From the NCBI GenBank assembly GCA_020249285.1, contig JADCFX010000036.1, positions 1-64,000 on the forward strand: DNA of 64,000 nucleotides, written 5' to 3'. The DNA is from Roseomonas sp. (GTDB lineage: Bacteria > Pseudomonadota > Alphaproteobacteria > Acetobacterales > Acetobacteraceae). The stretch's first letter is position 1; the number at the start of each line of letters is the position of its first letter. The notes under the pieces are model-generated. The model saw only the letters and a program-made list of their open reading frames with translations. It made no database searches and was not told the DNA's origin. Made by a program: the position numbers and the translations under genes. This document shows, piece by piece, positions 47,750 through 56,759 of this stretch.

Positions 47750-48454
47750 TCAGGCGCGAACCAGAATACGCCGTCGCACCCGCACCGCCCCGGTTGGTAT
47801 GGCGGCGAAGACATCCTTCTCCGCCTCGATCAGGCTGAGCCCCGCCCAGCGCGCGGGGCAAATGATGCGCCCTGCCTTTTCCCAAGCCGTGCCAGCACGC
47901 ATCAAGGGCGTGAAGGGCGGCACGTAAAGCGCGGCGTCGCGCCGTTCCACGCGAAACATATGGGCCTGTAACAATTTTGTGATCTGCGCCGGCGAATAAG
48001 GCTGCCCATGGCCGAAGGGTGTGTGGTCAAACTGCGCCCAGATACCGCGCCGATTGGGTGCCACCACCAGCAAGCGCCCATCATCGCGCAGCACGCGCCA
48101 ACATTCCCTCAGCAACCGCCCGGCATTCTCCGCCGCTTCCAGCCCGTGCACCAGAAGGATCCGATCAAAGCTTAAATCTGGGAAGGGCAACGCGTCTTCT
48201 TCGGCCAAGACAGAAGCCGAAAGCCCGGCCTGGCTGAAGCGCGCCGGCCCAAGCTGGGCGGGGGAAAGGGCAACGCAGCGCGCCGCATCATCGCGCCAAA
48301 GCGGCAAATAGGGCTCTGCATGGCCAAGCCCCAAGACGGAAAGCCCGGTCAGGCGCGGCCAAAGCCCAGCCAAACGCCGGCGCAGCAGCCGCGCCGTCAG
48401 CGCCCCGGCCGGGGCGGCATAGAATCGGACCAGCCCATGGATTTCCCCGCTCAT
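47750..48454 (-). CDS. SAM-dependent methyltransferase
   Basis: Class I methyltransferase (UbiE/BioC-like), 234 residues. SVLGLGHA (39-46) is the SAM-binding motif I, followed by LPFPDLSFDRILLVHGLE and the post-motif LRECWRVLRDDGRLLVV. Substrate unknown. It is divergent from gloB, a pairing that recurs in alphaproteobacteria to my knowledge. Confidence 0.88.
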   Translation of the reverse strand: MSGEIHGLVRFYAAPAGALTARLLRRRLAGLWPRLTGLSVLGLGHAEPYLPLWRDDAARCVALSPAQLGPARFSQAGLSASVLAEEDALPFPDLSFDRILLVHGLEAAENAGRLLRECWRVLRDDGRLLVVAPNRRGIWAQFDHTPFGHGQPYSPAQITKLLQAHMFRVERRDAALYVPPFTPLMRAGTAWEKAGRIICPARWAGLSLIEAEKDVFAAIPTGAVRVRRRILVRA

Positions 48455-48514
48455 GCGGTTGATATAGGGGCTTACGGGGCCGGATGGGATGGCCCCCCAG
48501 CAAAGGGCGACCCC

Positions 48515-49240
48515 ATGGCACTCACAGCGACCCCCATTCCCTGTCTTTCGGATAACTACGCCTGGCTCCTGCGCGCCGCCGATGGAAGGCTTGCGGTCTG
48601 CGACCCGGCCGAGGACGCGCCCGTGGCCGCCGCGGTGGAAGCGGCGGGCGGTAAGCTCGACCTCATTCTACTGACGCATCATCACGGGGATCACGTGGCC
48701 GGGGTGCCTGGCCTGGTGGCGCGCTATGGAGCCAAGGTGATTGGCGCGGCGGCGGATCGCCATCGGCTGCCAGCGCTGGATCAAGCGGTGCAGCCAGGCG
48801 ATGTGGTGGATGTTTTGGGCAGCCCTGCCAAGGTTTTGGCCAGTGATGGCCATACACGCGGCCATATCGCCTTTCACATCGCCGATTCCCATATTTTGCT
48901 TTGCGGCGATACGTTATTCTCGCTTGGGTGTGGCCGCTTGCTGGAAGGGGATGCGGGAGAAATGTTCGCATCTCTCGCCGCCCTTGCCGCGCTGCCCGGG
49001 GAAACGCTGGTCTGTTGCGGGCATGAATACACCGAAAGCAATGCGCGCTTTGCCATCACCGTTGAGCCGGATAATGCCGCGCTGAAAGCCCGCATTGTGG
49101 AAGTCCACGCCCAGCGCGCCGCAGGCAAGCCAAGCCTGCCCAGCACCATCGCGTCTGAGCGCGCCGCCAATCCTTTTGTCCGCGCGGCGGATGTCGCCAC
49201 TCTGGCCCGCATTCGCGCCGCCAAAGATACGTTCCGTTAA
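48515..49240 (+). CDS. gloB: Hydroxyacylglutathione hydrolase (glyoxalase II)
   Basis: Releases D-lactate and glutathione from S-lactoylglutathione, the second step of methylglyoxal detoxification. The 241-residue protein has the metallo-beta-lactamase motif THHHGDH (54-60), HTRGHIAF, GDTLFSLGCGR and CGHEYTESN, all diagnostic for GloB. The start at 48515 is the ATG before ALTATPIPC, and a longer reading frame upstream is not supported. Confidence 0.94.
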   Translation: MALTATPIPCLSDNYAWLLRAADGRLAVCDPAEDAPVAAAVEAAGGKLDLILLTHHHGDHVAGVPGLVARYGAKVIGAAADRHRLPALDQAVQPGDVVDVLGSPAKVLASDGHTRGHIAFHIADSHILLCGDTLFSLGCGRLLEGDAGEMFASLAALAALPGETLVCCGHEYTESNARFAITVEPDNAALKARIVEVHAQRAAGKPSLPSTIASERAANPFVRAADVATLARIRAAKDTFR

Positions 49241-49261
49241 TATAAAGGAAGGAAACACCCC

Positions 49262-49861
49262 ATGAAACTGCATTACTCCCCAGCCAGCCCCTATGTGCGG
49301 AAAGTCATGGTCTGCGCCATTGCGCGCGGCATTGGCGGGTTATTGGAAAAGGTATCCACCAACCCGCATCAATCGCCGGCTGATTTGCTGGCCGATAACC
49401 CGCTTTCCAAAGTGCCCGCCTTGGTCACGAAGGATGGCACAGCGATTTATGACAGCCCGGTGATTTGCGAATATCTGGACACGATTGGCTCCGCTGCGCC
49501 GCTTTTCCCGCCAACGGGTAGCGCGCCGCGCCTGAAGGCCATGATCCGTCAGGCCGCCGCAGATGGCATTCTGGATGCCGCCGTGGCGCGCCGCCTGCAA
49601 ATGGGCCACCCGCAGGATGATGGCCGCAAGGCTTTCGATGCGCGCCAGAAGGCCGCGGTGGAACGCGCCCTCGCCGTGCTGGAAAAAGACCCGCCGCGCG
49701 GGCTTGGCGATATCGGCGCCATCAGCATTGCCTGCGCGCTGGGCTATCTTGATTTCCGCTTTGCGGCTGAGCCCTGGCGCGATGCCTGCCCGAAGCTGGC
49801 CGCCTGGTTCACGGAAGTCTCCAAGCTGCCACAACTGGCTGAAACCGTGCCGGTTGGCTGA
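49262..49861 (+). CDS. Glutathione S-transferase family protein
   Basis: GST-like protein, 199 residues. MKLHYSPASPYVRKV is the N-terminal thioredoxin-fold start with the catalytic Ser near position 9, and DSPVICEYLD binds glutathione. AAGGAAGG precedes the ATG. Follows gloB by 21 bp, consistent with a detoxification operon that also includes the cupin and methyltransferase. Confidence 0.9.
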   Translation: MKLHYSPASPYVRKVMVCAIARGIGGLLEKVSTNPHQSPADLLADNPLSKVPALVTKDGTAIYDSPVICEYLDTIGSAAPLFPPTGSAPRLKAMIRQAAADGILDAAVARRLQMGHPQDDGRKAFDARQKAAVERALAVLEKDPPRGLGDIGAISIACALGYLDFRFAAEPWRDACPKLAAWFTEVSKLPQLAETVPVG

Positions 49862-49865
49862 GGTC

Positions 49866-50324
49866 ATGATTGACCTGCGCGACCCGGGCGTGACCGCCGC
49901 GCAGGTCATTGCCGCGCTTGATTTGGCGCCCCACCCAGAAGGCGGGCATTACCGTGAAATCTGGCGGGATGCGCCGGAAGCGGGCGGGCGTGGCGCGGGC
50001 ACGGCGATCTATTTCCTGCTCGCCGCCGATGAGTTCAGCCATTGGCATCGCGTGGATGCCGCTGAAGCCTGGCATTGGTATGCCGGCGGGCCTCTGGCGC
50101 TGAGCCTTTCCGCCAATGGGCATGATGCTGAGGCCGTTCACCTCGGCCCCGATCTCTCCCGGCATCAGCGCCCCTTCGCCCTGGTGCCGAAGGGCTGGTG
50201 GCAAAGCGCGGTCTCATTAGGGCGCTGGTCGCTAGTGGGTTGCACCGTCAGCCCCGCCTTTGATTTCGCCTGCTTTGAATTGGCGCCGCCCGATTGGCGC
50301 CCCACCCCGCGAGGAAGATCATGA
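49866..50324 (+). CDS. Cupin-fold protein (DUF985-like)
   Basis: Small cupin of 152 residues with HPEGGHYREIWRD at the N-terminus, WHRVDAAEAWHWYAGG in the middle and GCTVSPAFDFACFEL at the C-terminus, marks of the DUF985 group. Function unknown; sugar-derivative or metabolite binding is plausible. It starts 4 bp after the GST stop, and its own stop overlaps the next start (ATGA, 50321-50324). Confidence 0.85.
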   Translation: MIDLRDPGVTAAQVIAALDLAPHPEGGHYREIWRDAPEAGGRGAGTAIYFLLAADEFSHWHRVDAAEAWHWYAGGPLALSLSANGHDAEAVHLGPDLSRHQRPFALVPKGWWQSAVSLGRWSLVGCTVSPAFDFACFELAPPDWRPTPRGRS

Positions 50325-50926
50325 GCACAAGCCTGGCCTGGGATGAACGCTACCAGAATGGCGGCTTTGAATTTGGCGAAGCGCCGAACCTTTATCTGCA
50401 ATCCCAGGCCCATCGCCTGCGCCCGGGGATGCGCGCGCTGGCTGTCGGGGATGGCGAAGGCCGCAATGGAGTCTGGCTGGCGGGCCAGGGGCTGGAGGTC
50501 ACTTCGGTGGATTGGTCCGGCGTGGGTCTTGCCAAGGCCGCGTCGCTGGCCCGGCAGCGCGGCGTGGCGCTGCAAACCATCACCGCCGATGTCGCCGCCT
50601 GGGAATGGCCCCGCGCGCAATATGATCTGATTGCCTGGATTTTTGTGCATCTGCCGCCAGAAGACCGTGCCCGGGCCACGCAAGGCGCTTTGGCCGCGCT
50701 CGCCCCTGGCGGTTTGTTGGCGCTGGAATGCTTCACCCCCGCACAGGAAGGGCGCCGCAGTGGCGGGCCGAAGCTCCGCGAATTGCTCTGGAGTCGCGCG
50801 ATTGTCGAGGAATGCTTCGCCGGGCTTGAGGTGCTGGAATTGCTGGAAGGCACGGTGCTGCTGGATGAAGGCCCGCGCCATCAAGGCCATGCGGAAGTGG
50901 TGCGCGCCTTGTTGAGAAAGGAATGA
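50321..50926 (+). CDS. SAM-dependent methyltransferase (TehB-like)
   Basis: Class I methyltransferase of 201 residues from the ATG at 50321. The SAM motif is AVGDGEGRNG (41-50), with SVDWSGVGLAKA as motif II. TehB-like enzymes methylate toxic metalloids or small thiols, which would suit a detoxification cluster, but the assignment to that activity is uncertain. Translationally coupled to the cupin by ATGA. Confidence 0.86.
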   Translation: MSTSLAWDERYQNGGFEFGEAPNLYLQSQAHRLRPGMRALAVGDGEGRNGVWLAGQGLEVTSVDWSGVGLAKAASLARQRGVALQTITADVAAWEWPRAQYDLIAWIFVHLPPEDRARATQGALAALAPGGLLALECFTPAQEGRRSGGPKLRELLWSRAIVEECFAGLEVLELLEGTVLLDEGPRHQGHAEVVRALLRKE

Positions 50927-50974
50927 CGCCGCGCAAGGTTGTCCCGGCAGGTTCCCAAGGTTACAAGGGGAATC

Positions 50975-51637
50975 GTGCACCCCGCGCCGCTCATCACCCC
51001 GTCGCTTCTGGCCGCCGATTTCGCCAAACTCGGTGAGGAAGTGCGCGCCGTGACCGCAGCAGGCGCGGATTGGCTGCACCTCGACATCATGGATGGGCAT
51101 TTCGTCCCGAACATCTCCTTCGGGCCGGGGCTGATCAAGGCGTTACGCCACCACACCACCATCCCCTTCGATGTGCATTTGATGATCGCGCCGGTGGACC
51201 CGTATTTGCAGGCTTTTGCCGATGCCGGGGCGGATCTGATTTCGCTGCACCCCGAAGCCGGGGCGCATTTGCATCGTTCGCTGCAAACGATTCGCGGCTT
51301 GGGCAAAAAGGCTGGCGTGGTGCTGAACCCGGCCACGCCCATCGCCACCATCGAACATGTGCTGGACCTTTGCGACCTTATTCTGGTCATGTCTGTCAAT
51401 CCCGGCTTTGGCGGGCAGAGCTTTCTGGAAAGCCAATTGCCCAAGATTGAAAAGCTGCGCCGACTGATTGAAGCCTCCGGCCGCGATATTCGCTTGCAGG
51501 TGGATGGCGGCGTCACCGCCAAAACCGCGCCGATGTGCCTGAATGCGGGCGCTGATGTGCTGGTGGCCGGCACCGCAGTGTTTGGCGCGCCGGATTACGC
51601 GGCAGCGATCAAGGCATTGCGCGGGGGTGCGGCATGA
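50975..51637 (+). CDS. rpe: Ribulose-phosphate 3-epimerase
   Basis: Pentose-phosphate/Calvin-cycle epimerase, 220 residues. Barrel motifs include [13 protein letters not shown] (10-22), [14 protein letters not shown] (37-50), DVHLMI and the phosphate-site VDGGV. I place the start at the GTG of 50975, with AAGGGG 4 bp upstream; a TTG at 50939 would add an unconvincing extension. The stop overlaps the heparinase-like gene (ATGA). Confidence 0.94.
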   Translation: MHPAPLITPSLLAADFAKLGEEVRAVTAAGADWLHLDIMDGHFVPNISFGPGLIKALRHHTTIPFDVHLMIAPVDPYLQAFADAGADLISLHPEAGAHLHRSLQTIRGLGKKAGVVLNPATPIATIEHVLDLCDLILVMSVNPGFGGQSFLESQLPKIEKLRRLIEASGRDIRLQVDGGVTAKTAPMCLNAGADVLVAGTAVFGAPDYAAAIKALRGGAA

Positions 51638-53292
51638 TCAATCTGCTGCGCGGTGCCCGGCAGAAACTCGCACGGCTGCGCCCCGTGCGGGTGCCCGATG
51701 CCCCTTCCCGCCCCTTCCGTGATCTTTGGCCCGGCGATGCCGCCCGCGGTGCGCGCTTATTGCGCGGGGAGGCTGATTTCGCCGGCACCATCCGCCCCAT
51801 GCGCCTGGCCACAGAAGGCGGAGAGCCCTGGGGTGGCAAAGGCGCTTCTCCGGCTTGGCGCGCCTCGGCGCATGGCTTTGCCTGGATGCGGGATTTGCGC
51901 GCCTTGGGGACGGATGCCGCAAGGCTGCGCGCCCGTGCGCTTACAGCCGATTGGCTGCAAACCGGCTGGGAAGAAGACATTGCCGATGCGCCGGAAGTGG
52001 TCGGCGCGCGGATTTCCGCCTGGCTCGGCCATTGGGATTTCTTCGCGGCCACGGCTGAGGATGTCTTCCGCCGCCAGGTGATGCAGCGGCTCGCGCAGGA
52101 TGCGCGCGATTTGGTCGGCGCGCTGCCGGCCGAGGAAGAACATCGCGGCGCGCTGGTGGCGTTGAAGGGTGCGCTGGCTGCTGCTGTCGCCTTGGAAGAA
52201 GACGCCTATCTGCAGCGCGCCATCCGCTTCCTGCCCGCCGAGATCGAACGCCAATTCCTGCCTGATGGCGGGCATGTCGAACGCTCCCCCGCGCAGCAAT
52301 TGGCCGCCCTGCAAGACCTGATTGAAATCCGCAACCTGCTACATGGCGTGGGGGTGGAAGCGCCGCCGCATCTGTTGGCCGCCTTGGACCGCGCTGCCCC
52401 CGCGCTCAGGCTGTTCCGCCATGGCGATGGCTGCTTGGCACTGTTCAATGGCGCGCGGGAAGAAAACTCGGCTTTGCTTGATCTGGTGCTGACGCAAGGC
52501 CAGGCGCGTGGGCGCGGCGCGATGGAATTGCCCGAAGCAGGCTTTCAGCGCCTGCAAGCCGGGCGCACCGTGATTATCATGGATGCTGGCCCGCCGCCAC
52601 GCGGGCGCGGGGCCACCACCGGGTTTGGCGGCCTGCCGAGTGGGGCGGACCGCTTCGCCCATGCCGGCACGCTTTCCTTCGAAATGTCCATCGGGCGTGA
52701 TCGGCTGATTGTGAATTGCGGCGCGGCCCCGGCGGGTGAGGAAGGCTGGCGCGATGCGCTGCGTGCCACCGCCGCGCATTCCACGCTGGTGCTGTCTGAC
52801 ACCAATTCCAGCGAACTCCGCCCCGAGGGCCTGGGCCGCAAGCCCGAAACCGTGGAGGTTGAGCGCCAGGAAGCCACCGGTGCGCAATGGCTGGAAGTGA
52901 GCCATGATGGCTGGCGCGGCCCCTTCGGCACAGTGCATCGCCGCCGGCTTTACTTGGCGGAATCCGGCGATGATCTGCGCGGTGAGGATGTGTTGGAAAT
53001 GCCGCCCGATGCGCCGGTGCCCATTTTCGTTGCGCGGTTTCATTTGCACCCCGCCGTGACGGCCAATCTGTTGCAGGATGAAAGCGCTGTGCTGCTGCGC
53101 CTCGCTTCCGGTGCGGGCTGGAAGCTTCGCGCCAAGGGTGCGCGCGTTGCCTTGGAAGACAGTATCTATCTGGGTGGTGAGGCGCGGCGCAGCCTGCAAA
53201 TCGTGCTCTACGCCGAAGAAAATGAGGTTTCGCTCCAATGGGCGATCACGCGCGTGAGCCTGCCCGGCGCCGTACCCATCCCAGGCGCGTGA
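51634..53292 (+). CDS. Heparinase II/III-like protein
   Basis: A 552-residue protein with an alpha-helical N-half and beta-rich C-half of the heparinase II/III (polysaccharide lyase) class, common after rpe in Rhodospirillales. Catalytic-region stretches are [10 protein letters not shown] and [15 protein letters not shown]. In bacteria such proteins are associated with polysaccharide handling, substrate unknown. No signal peptide is apparent. Coupled to rpe by ATGA. The tandem palindromes at 53310-53408 follow. Confidence 0.88.
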   Translation: MINLLRGARQKLARLRPVRVPDAPSRPFRDLWPGDAARGARLLRGEADFAGTIRPMRLATEGGEPWGGKGASPAWRASAHGFAWMRDLRALGTDAARLRARALTADWLQTGWEEDIADAPEVVGARISAWLGHWDFFAATAEDVFRRQVMQRLAQDARDLVGALPAEEEHRGALVALKGALAAAVALEEDAYLQRAIRFLPAEIERQFLPDGGHVERSPAQQLAALQDLIEIRNLLHGVGVEAPPHLLAALDRAAPALRLFRHGDGCLALFNGAREENSALLDLVLTQGQARGRGAMELPEAGFQRLQAGRTVIIMDAGPPPRGRGATTGFGGLPSGADRFAHAGTLSFEMSIGRDRLIVNCGAAPAGEEGWRDALRATAAHSTLVLSDTNSSELRPEGLGRKPETVEVERQEATGAQWLEVSHDGWRGPFGTVHRRRLYLAESGDDLRGEDVLEMPPDAPVPIFVARFHLHPAVTANLLQDESAVLLRLASGAGWKLRAKGARVALEDSIYLGGEARRSLQIVLYAEENEVSLQWAITRVSLPGAVPIPGA

Positions 53293-53309
53293 GCGCGCAA
53301 AAGCCTGGA

Positions 53310-53353
53310 GCATTTTCAAGCCAAGTGGAATCACTTGGCGACTCGGAAAATGC
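53310..53353. repeat. Palindromic intergenic repeat, first unit
   Basis: Outer arms GCATTTTC (53310-53317) and GAAAATGC (53346-53353) plus inner arms CCAAGTG (53321-53327) and CACTTGG (53332-53338) around GAAT form a long hairpin. Elements of this type are, to my recollection, scattered between genes in alphaproteobacteria. A second palindrome follows at 53371. Confidence 0.75.
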
Positions 53354-53370
53354 GACCAAACAAAAGCTTA

Positions 53371-53408
53371 GAGCGTTTCCTGTGAACGAACGTGAACGGG
53401 AAACGCTC
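53371..53408. repeat. Palindromic intergenic repeat, second unit
   Basis: GAGCGTTTCC (53371-53380) and GGAAACGCTC (53399-53408) are perfect 10-bp arms enclosing GTGAACG / GTGAACG direct copies. The element ends three bases before the ATG of the next gene, leaving no Shine-Dalgarno in the usual place. It may be a mobile palindrome that landed in the leader. Confidence 0.8.
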
Positions 53409-53411
53409 TAA

Positions 53412-54524
53412 ATGAAAATCTGCTTCATCGCGAATGTTGATTTCGCCATGCGGCATTTCATCCTGCCGGTGATGCGTGGCGCCCGCGCGCGTGGGCATGA
53501 GGTTGTTGGGCTTTGCGCCGAAGGCCCCTTGCTCGGTATTCCCCGCGCCGAGGGTTTTCGGATTGAAGCCATGCCTATGGCGCGCAGCATGAACCCGTTG
53601 TTGCAATGGAACGCCTGTAAGGCCGTGCGCGATTTCCTGAAGCGCGAGAACTGCGATCTGGTGCATGCGCATATGCCAATCAGTGGCTTGATCGGGCGCG
53701 CGGCGGCACGTTCAGCCGGCGTGCCGCGCATTGCCTATACCTGCCATGGGTTTCTGTTCAATCAGCCCGGCCCATGGTGGCGCCGCACCTTGGCGCTACA
53801 GCTTGAACGCGCCGCCGGGCGCATCACGGATGTTTATCTGACGGTCAGCGAAGAAGAAGCCGCTGATGCGCGCCGGCTTGGCATTCACCCAAACGCCACG
53901 GCCATTTTGAACGGGCGCGACCCAGCGCAATTCCACCCAGATCCCGAAGCTCGCCTGGCGCTGCGTGCCGAATTGGGCGCGGCTGAAAATGATTGTGTGA
54001 TCATCGCGGTTTCACGCCTGGTGCGCCACAAGGGCTATCCCGAATTGCTGCGTGCCATGGAAGAAACGCCTGAAAATGCGCGGCTTTGGGTGGTGGGGGA
54101 GCGGCTGGCTTCCGATCATGGCGAAGATATGGAACCGCATTTCGCCCGCGCCGCCGCGGCGCTTGGCCCCAGGCTGCAACGGCTTGGCTATCGGCATGAT
54201 GTGGCGCGGCTGCTGGCGGCGGCGGATGTGTTCTGCCTGCCCTCCCATTTTGAGGGCCTGCCGATGAGCGTGATTGAGGCGATGCTGACCGGCCTGCCTG
54301 TTGTCGCCACCGATATCCGTGGCCCACGCGAACAGGTGGTGGCGGGGGAGACGGGCCTGCTGGTGCCGCCCGAAACAATCACACCCCTGGCCGAGGCACT
54401 GTCCCAGCTTGCCACCGATGGGGCTCTCCGCGCCCGCATGGGGGCGGCAGGACGCGCCCGCGCGCTTGAACGCTTTGATGAGGCAAAGATCATCGGGCGC
54501 ACGCTGGATTTATTGGGATTATAG
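53412..54524 (+). CDS. GT4-family glycosyltransferase
   Basis: GT-B glycosyltransferase, 370 residues. N-terminal MKICFIANVDFAMRHF and HMPISGLIGR are acceptor-half stretches, SRLVRHKG (201-208) and the EX7E pair Glu281/Glu289 in FEGLPMSVIEAM mark the donor site. Likely involved in surface polysaccharide or lipid glycan synthesis; no polysaccharide cluster surrounds it. Its ATG follows the palindromic repeat directly, so ribosome recognition is unusual. Convergent with the hydratase at 54551. Confidence 0.9.
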   Translation: MKICFIANVDFAMRHFILPVMRGARARGHEVVGLCAEGPLLGIPRAEGFRIEAMPMARSMNPLLQWNACKAVRDFLKRENCDLVHAHMPISGLIGRAAARSAGVPRIAYTCHGFLFNQPGPWWRRTLALQLERAAGRITDVYLTVSEEEAADARRLGIHPNATAILNGRDPAQFHPDPEARLALRAELGAAENDCVIIAVSRLVRHKGYPELLRAMEETPENARLWVVGERLASDHGEDMEPHFARAAAALGPRLQRLGYRHDVARLLAAADVFCLPSHFEGLPMSVIEAMLTGLPVVATDIRGPREQVVAGETGLLVPPETITPLAEALSQLATDGALRARMGAAGRARALERFDEAKIIGRTLDLLGL

Positions 54525-54550
54525 GGAAGTGCTTGGCGCGCCCTGATCAG

Positions 54551-55345
54551 TCATGTCGCAGACATGCGCATGCTTGCCACACCCAGCGCGCCAAAATCCG
54601 CCACCACCTCATCGCCCGGCAAAATCTCAAGCGGCACCACGCAAGTGCCCGTGGTGACGATCTGCCCCGCTGCCAGCGTCACGCCATGGCGCGATAATTC
54701 ATTGGCAATCCAGGTCAGCGCAATCCTGGGGTCGCCCAGCACATTGGCACCCACACCTTCCCGCTCATACCGCTTGCCAACGCGCCCGATCACGCGATGC
54801 TGCGCAAGGTCCATCCCGCGCCAAGCAGCGGGCGCTTCCGGCCCCAGTAGGAATTGATGCGCGCAGGCATTATCCGCGATAAGCTGCGCAGCACCCGCGG
54901 TTACAAAATCCGTAAAACGCGAATCAGGTACCTCAATGCCCAGATGCAGCGCGGCCACCGCATTCAAGACTTCCCCCATTTCGTAAGGCTTTTCGCGCGG
55001 CAGGATGGCATGGCCGATGCGAAAGGCGAATTCCGCTTCCGCAACAGCCATGCGATTGGCGCCGAAGGGAAGGGTCGCGCCATTCGGATAGACCATTTCT
55101 GCCAATATCCTGCCGGCCAGCGGCCCATCCACACCAATATGCTTCTGCCCCGCGCTGCTGGTCGCGGCAATTTTCCAGCCCCACAAGGGCTTCGCGCTTG
55201 ACCTTTCAAGCTGCGCTTGAATCGCATAGCCATCCAGGCGCGATTGCGGGCGCAGCGCATCCGGCAGCGCGCCCAACACCTTCCCTTCCCGCCAATGCGT
55301 CACCAAAAGCCGAGAGGCTTCTTCAGCTTGCGTCAGATCCATCAT
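54551..55345 (-). CDS. 2-keto-4-pentenoate hydratase-like (FAH family)
   Basis: FAH-superfamily hydratase, 264 residues. AVAEAEFAFRIG is the metal-binding Glu-x-Glu region, and WKIAATSSAGQKHIGVDGPLAGRI is typical of the MhpD/XylJ branch. Adds water to 2-hydroxypenta-2,4-dienoate in meta-cleavage of aromatics, but no other meta-pathway genes are here. It may share a transcript with the epoxide hydrolase 48 bp upstream. Confidence 0.88.
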   Translation of the reverse strand: MMDLTQAEEASRLLVTHWREGKVLGALPDALRPQSRLDGYAIQAQLERSSAKPLWGWKIAATSSAGQKHIGVDGPLAGRILAEMVYPNGATLPFGANRMAVAEAEFAFRIGHAILPREKPYEMGEVLNAVAALHLGIEVPDSRFTDFVTAGAAQLIADNACAHQFLLGPEAPAAWRGMDLAQHRVIGRVGKRYEREGVGANVLGDPRIALTWIANELSRHGVTLAAGQIVTTGTCVVPLEILPGDEVVADFGALGVASMRMSAT

Positions 55346-55393
55346 CGCCCCCTGAAAAAATCACTTCCATAAACCTCAAGCAAACACGCGCCA

Positions 55394-56542
55394 TCAACGC
55401 AGCGCGCGGAAAAACGCCTGGATTTCGTGCGCCAGCACTTCCGGCTGTTCCATGGCGGCGAAATGCCCACCCCTTGGCATCACGCTCCAGCGGCGAATAT
55501 CCGTATAGGTGCGTGCGGCGAGTGATTGCGGCGGGCGCAGGATTTCTTTCGGGAATTGGCAATAACCCATCGGCACATCCACCGTCCCGGGGATCGGCCA
55601 GGGCCCATGTATGCGCGCGAAATAGGGATGGAAACTCGCCCCAATGCAGCCCGTGTACCAATAAAGCGCGATATTCGCCAGCATCCTGTCCCGATTGACG
55701 GCGCTTTCCGGGCTGCCATCATTATCCGTCCAGACCTTGAATTTTTCTGCGATCCAGGCGGCGAGACCGGCGGGGGAATCCGTCAAGCCAAAAGCCAGGG
55801 TTTGCGGGCGCGTGCCTTGAATCCATTGATAGCCGGTTTCTTCCTTCAGGAATTCCGAAAGCTCCGCCAGATAACGCCGCTCGGCCTCATCCTCAGTTTG
55901 CACCAGCGCGGGATCGCGCCGCACCGCCAGAAGATTCAAGTGAATGCCAAGCAGCTTTTCCGCATGCACCGCCCCAAGCCGAGACGATACAAAACCGCCC
56001 CAATCCCCGCCCTGCGCGCCGAAACGCTGATAGCCCAGCACGCCCGTCATCAAATCCGCCAGGCAATCGGCAATCGCTTCCAGGCTGAACCGCGCCTGCC
56101 CCGGCTGGAAGGACAAGCCATAGCCCGGCAGGGAGGGTGCGATGATGGTGAAGGCATCGCGCGGATCGCCGCCGAAGCGCGAAGGCTCGGTCAAGCGCGG
56201 AATGAGATCGAGGAATTCAAACACCGAACCCGGCCAACCATGCGACAGCAGCAGCGGCATGGGGCTTGGCCCTTCGCCACGCACATGCAGGAAATGCAGA
56301 TCAATGCCATGCAGCTTGGTGCGGAATTGCGGAAAGGCGTTCAGCACGGCTTCCTGCGCACGCCAATCGAAACCCTGCTGCCAATAGGCCAGCAAATCGC
56401 GCAAATAGGCGACGCTGGTGCCGTATTTCCAGGGCGCTTCCGGCGCTTCATCCGGCAGGCGCGTCAGCGCCAGGCGGGTTTGCAAATCCTCAAGCGCCGC
56501 ATCGGGGATATGCAGGCGAAATGGGGATGCAGTGGCGGTCAT
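55394..56542 (-). CDS. Epoxide hydrolase (alpha/beta-hydrolase fold)
   Basis: Soluble epoxide hydrolase, 382 residues from the ATG at 56542, with GAGGAGG upstream. A longer reading frame would run into the tRNA and is rejected. The EHN-type N-terminal domain is followed by HGWPGS (101-106), the nucleophile Asp180 in GGDWGGF, and a C-terminal GGHFAAMEQPE (His near 361) catalytic block. Opens epoxides to diols in detoxification or catabolism. Downstream of tRNA-Gln. Confidence 0.92.
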   Translation of the reverse strand: MTATASPFRLHIPDAALEDLQTRLALTRLPDEAPEAPWKYGTSVAYLRDLLAYWQQGFDWRAQEAVLNAFPQFRTKLHGIDLHFLHVRGEGPSPMPLLLSHGWPGSVFEFLDLIPRLTEPSRFGGDPRDAFTIIAPSLPGYGLSFQPGQARFSLEAIADCLADLMTGVLGYQRFGAQGGDWGGFVSSRLGAVHAEKLLGIHLNLLAVRRDPALVQTEDEAERRYLAELSEFLKEETGYQWIQGTRPQTLAFGLTDSPAGLAAWIAEKFKVWTDNDGSPESAVNRDRMLANIALYWYTGCIGASFHPYFARIHGPWPIPGTVDVPMGYCQFPKEILRPPQSLAARTYTDIRRWSVMPRGGHFAAMEQPEVLAHEIQAFFRALR

Positions 56543-56664
56543 GCTGGCCTCCTCACGCAAGGGTCGCTCAGCTTGGCAGTGGGAAGGCGGCAGGGCTAGC
56601 CTGAAGCAGCATCGCACCCTGATACGCCGCGTCGCGCAGGAAAATCGCAATGAAATGAAGAGGC

Positions 56665-56739
56665 TGGTTGGGGCGCCAGGATTCGAACCTGGGAATGGCG
56701 GTACCAAAAACCGCTGCCTTACCGCTTGGCGACGCCCCA
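56665..56739 (-). tRNA. tRNA-Gln (anticodon TTG)
   Basis: Minus-strand cloverleaf: acceptor TGGGGCG pairs with CGCCCCA, the anticodon loop is TTTTGGT-like with TTG at its centre between GCGGT and ACCGC arms, and the T-loop is TTCGAAT. Discriminator A and an encoded CCA (56665-56667) are present. It lies about 20 bp downstream of ispE and may be processed from that transcript. Confidence 0.95.
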
Positions 56740-56759
56740 TCCGCGCCGCGTATTAGCCC

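Noticed and set aside
55394..56740. Longer N-terminus for the epoxide hydrolase
   Set aside because: The extension runs into the tRNA-Gln gene and lacks a ribosome-binding site; the ATG at 56542 has GAGGAGG upstream.
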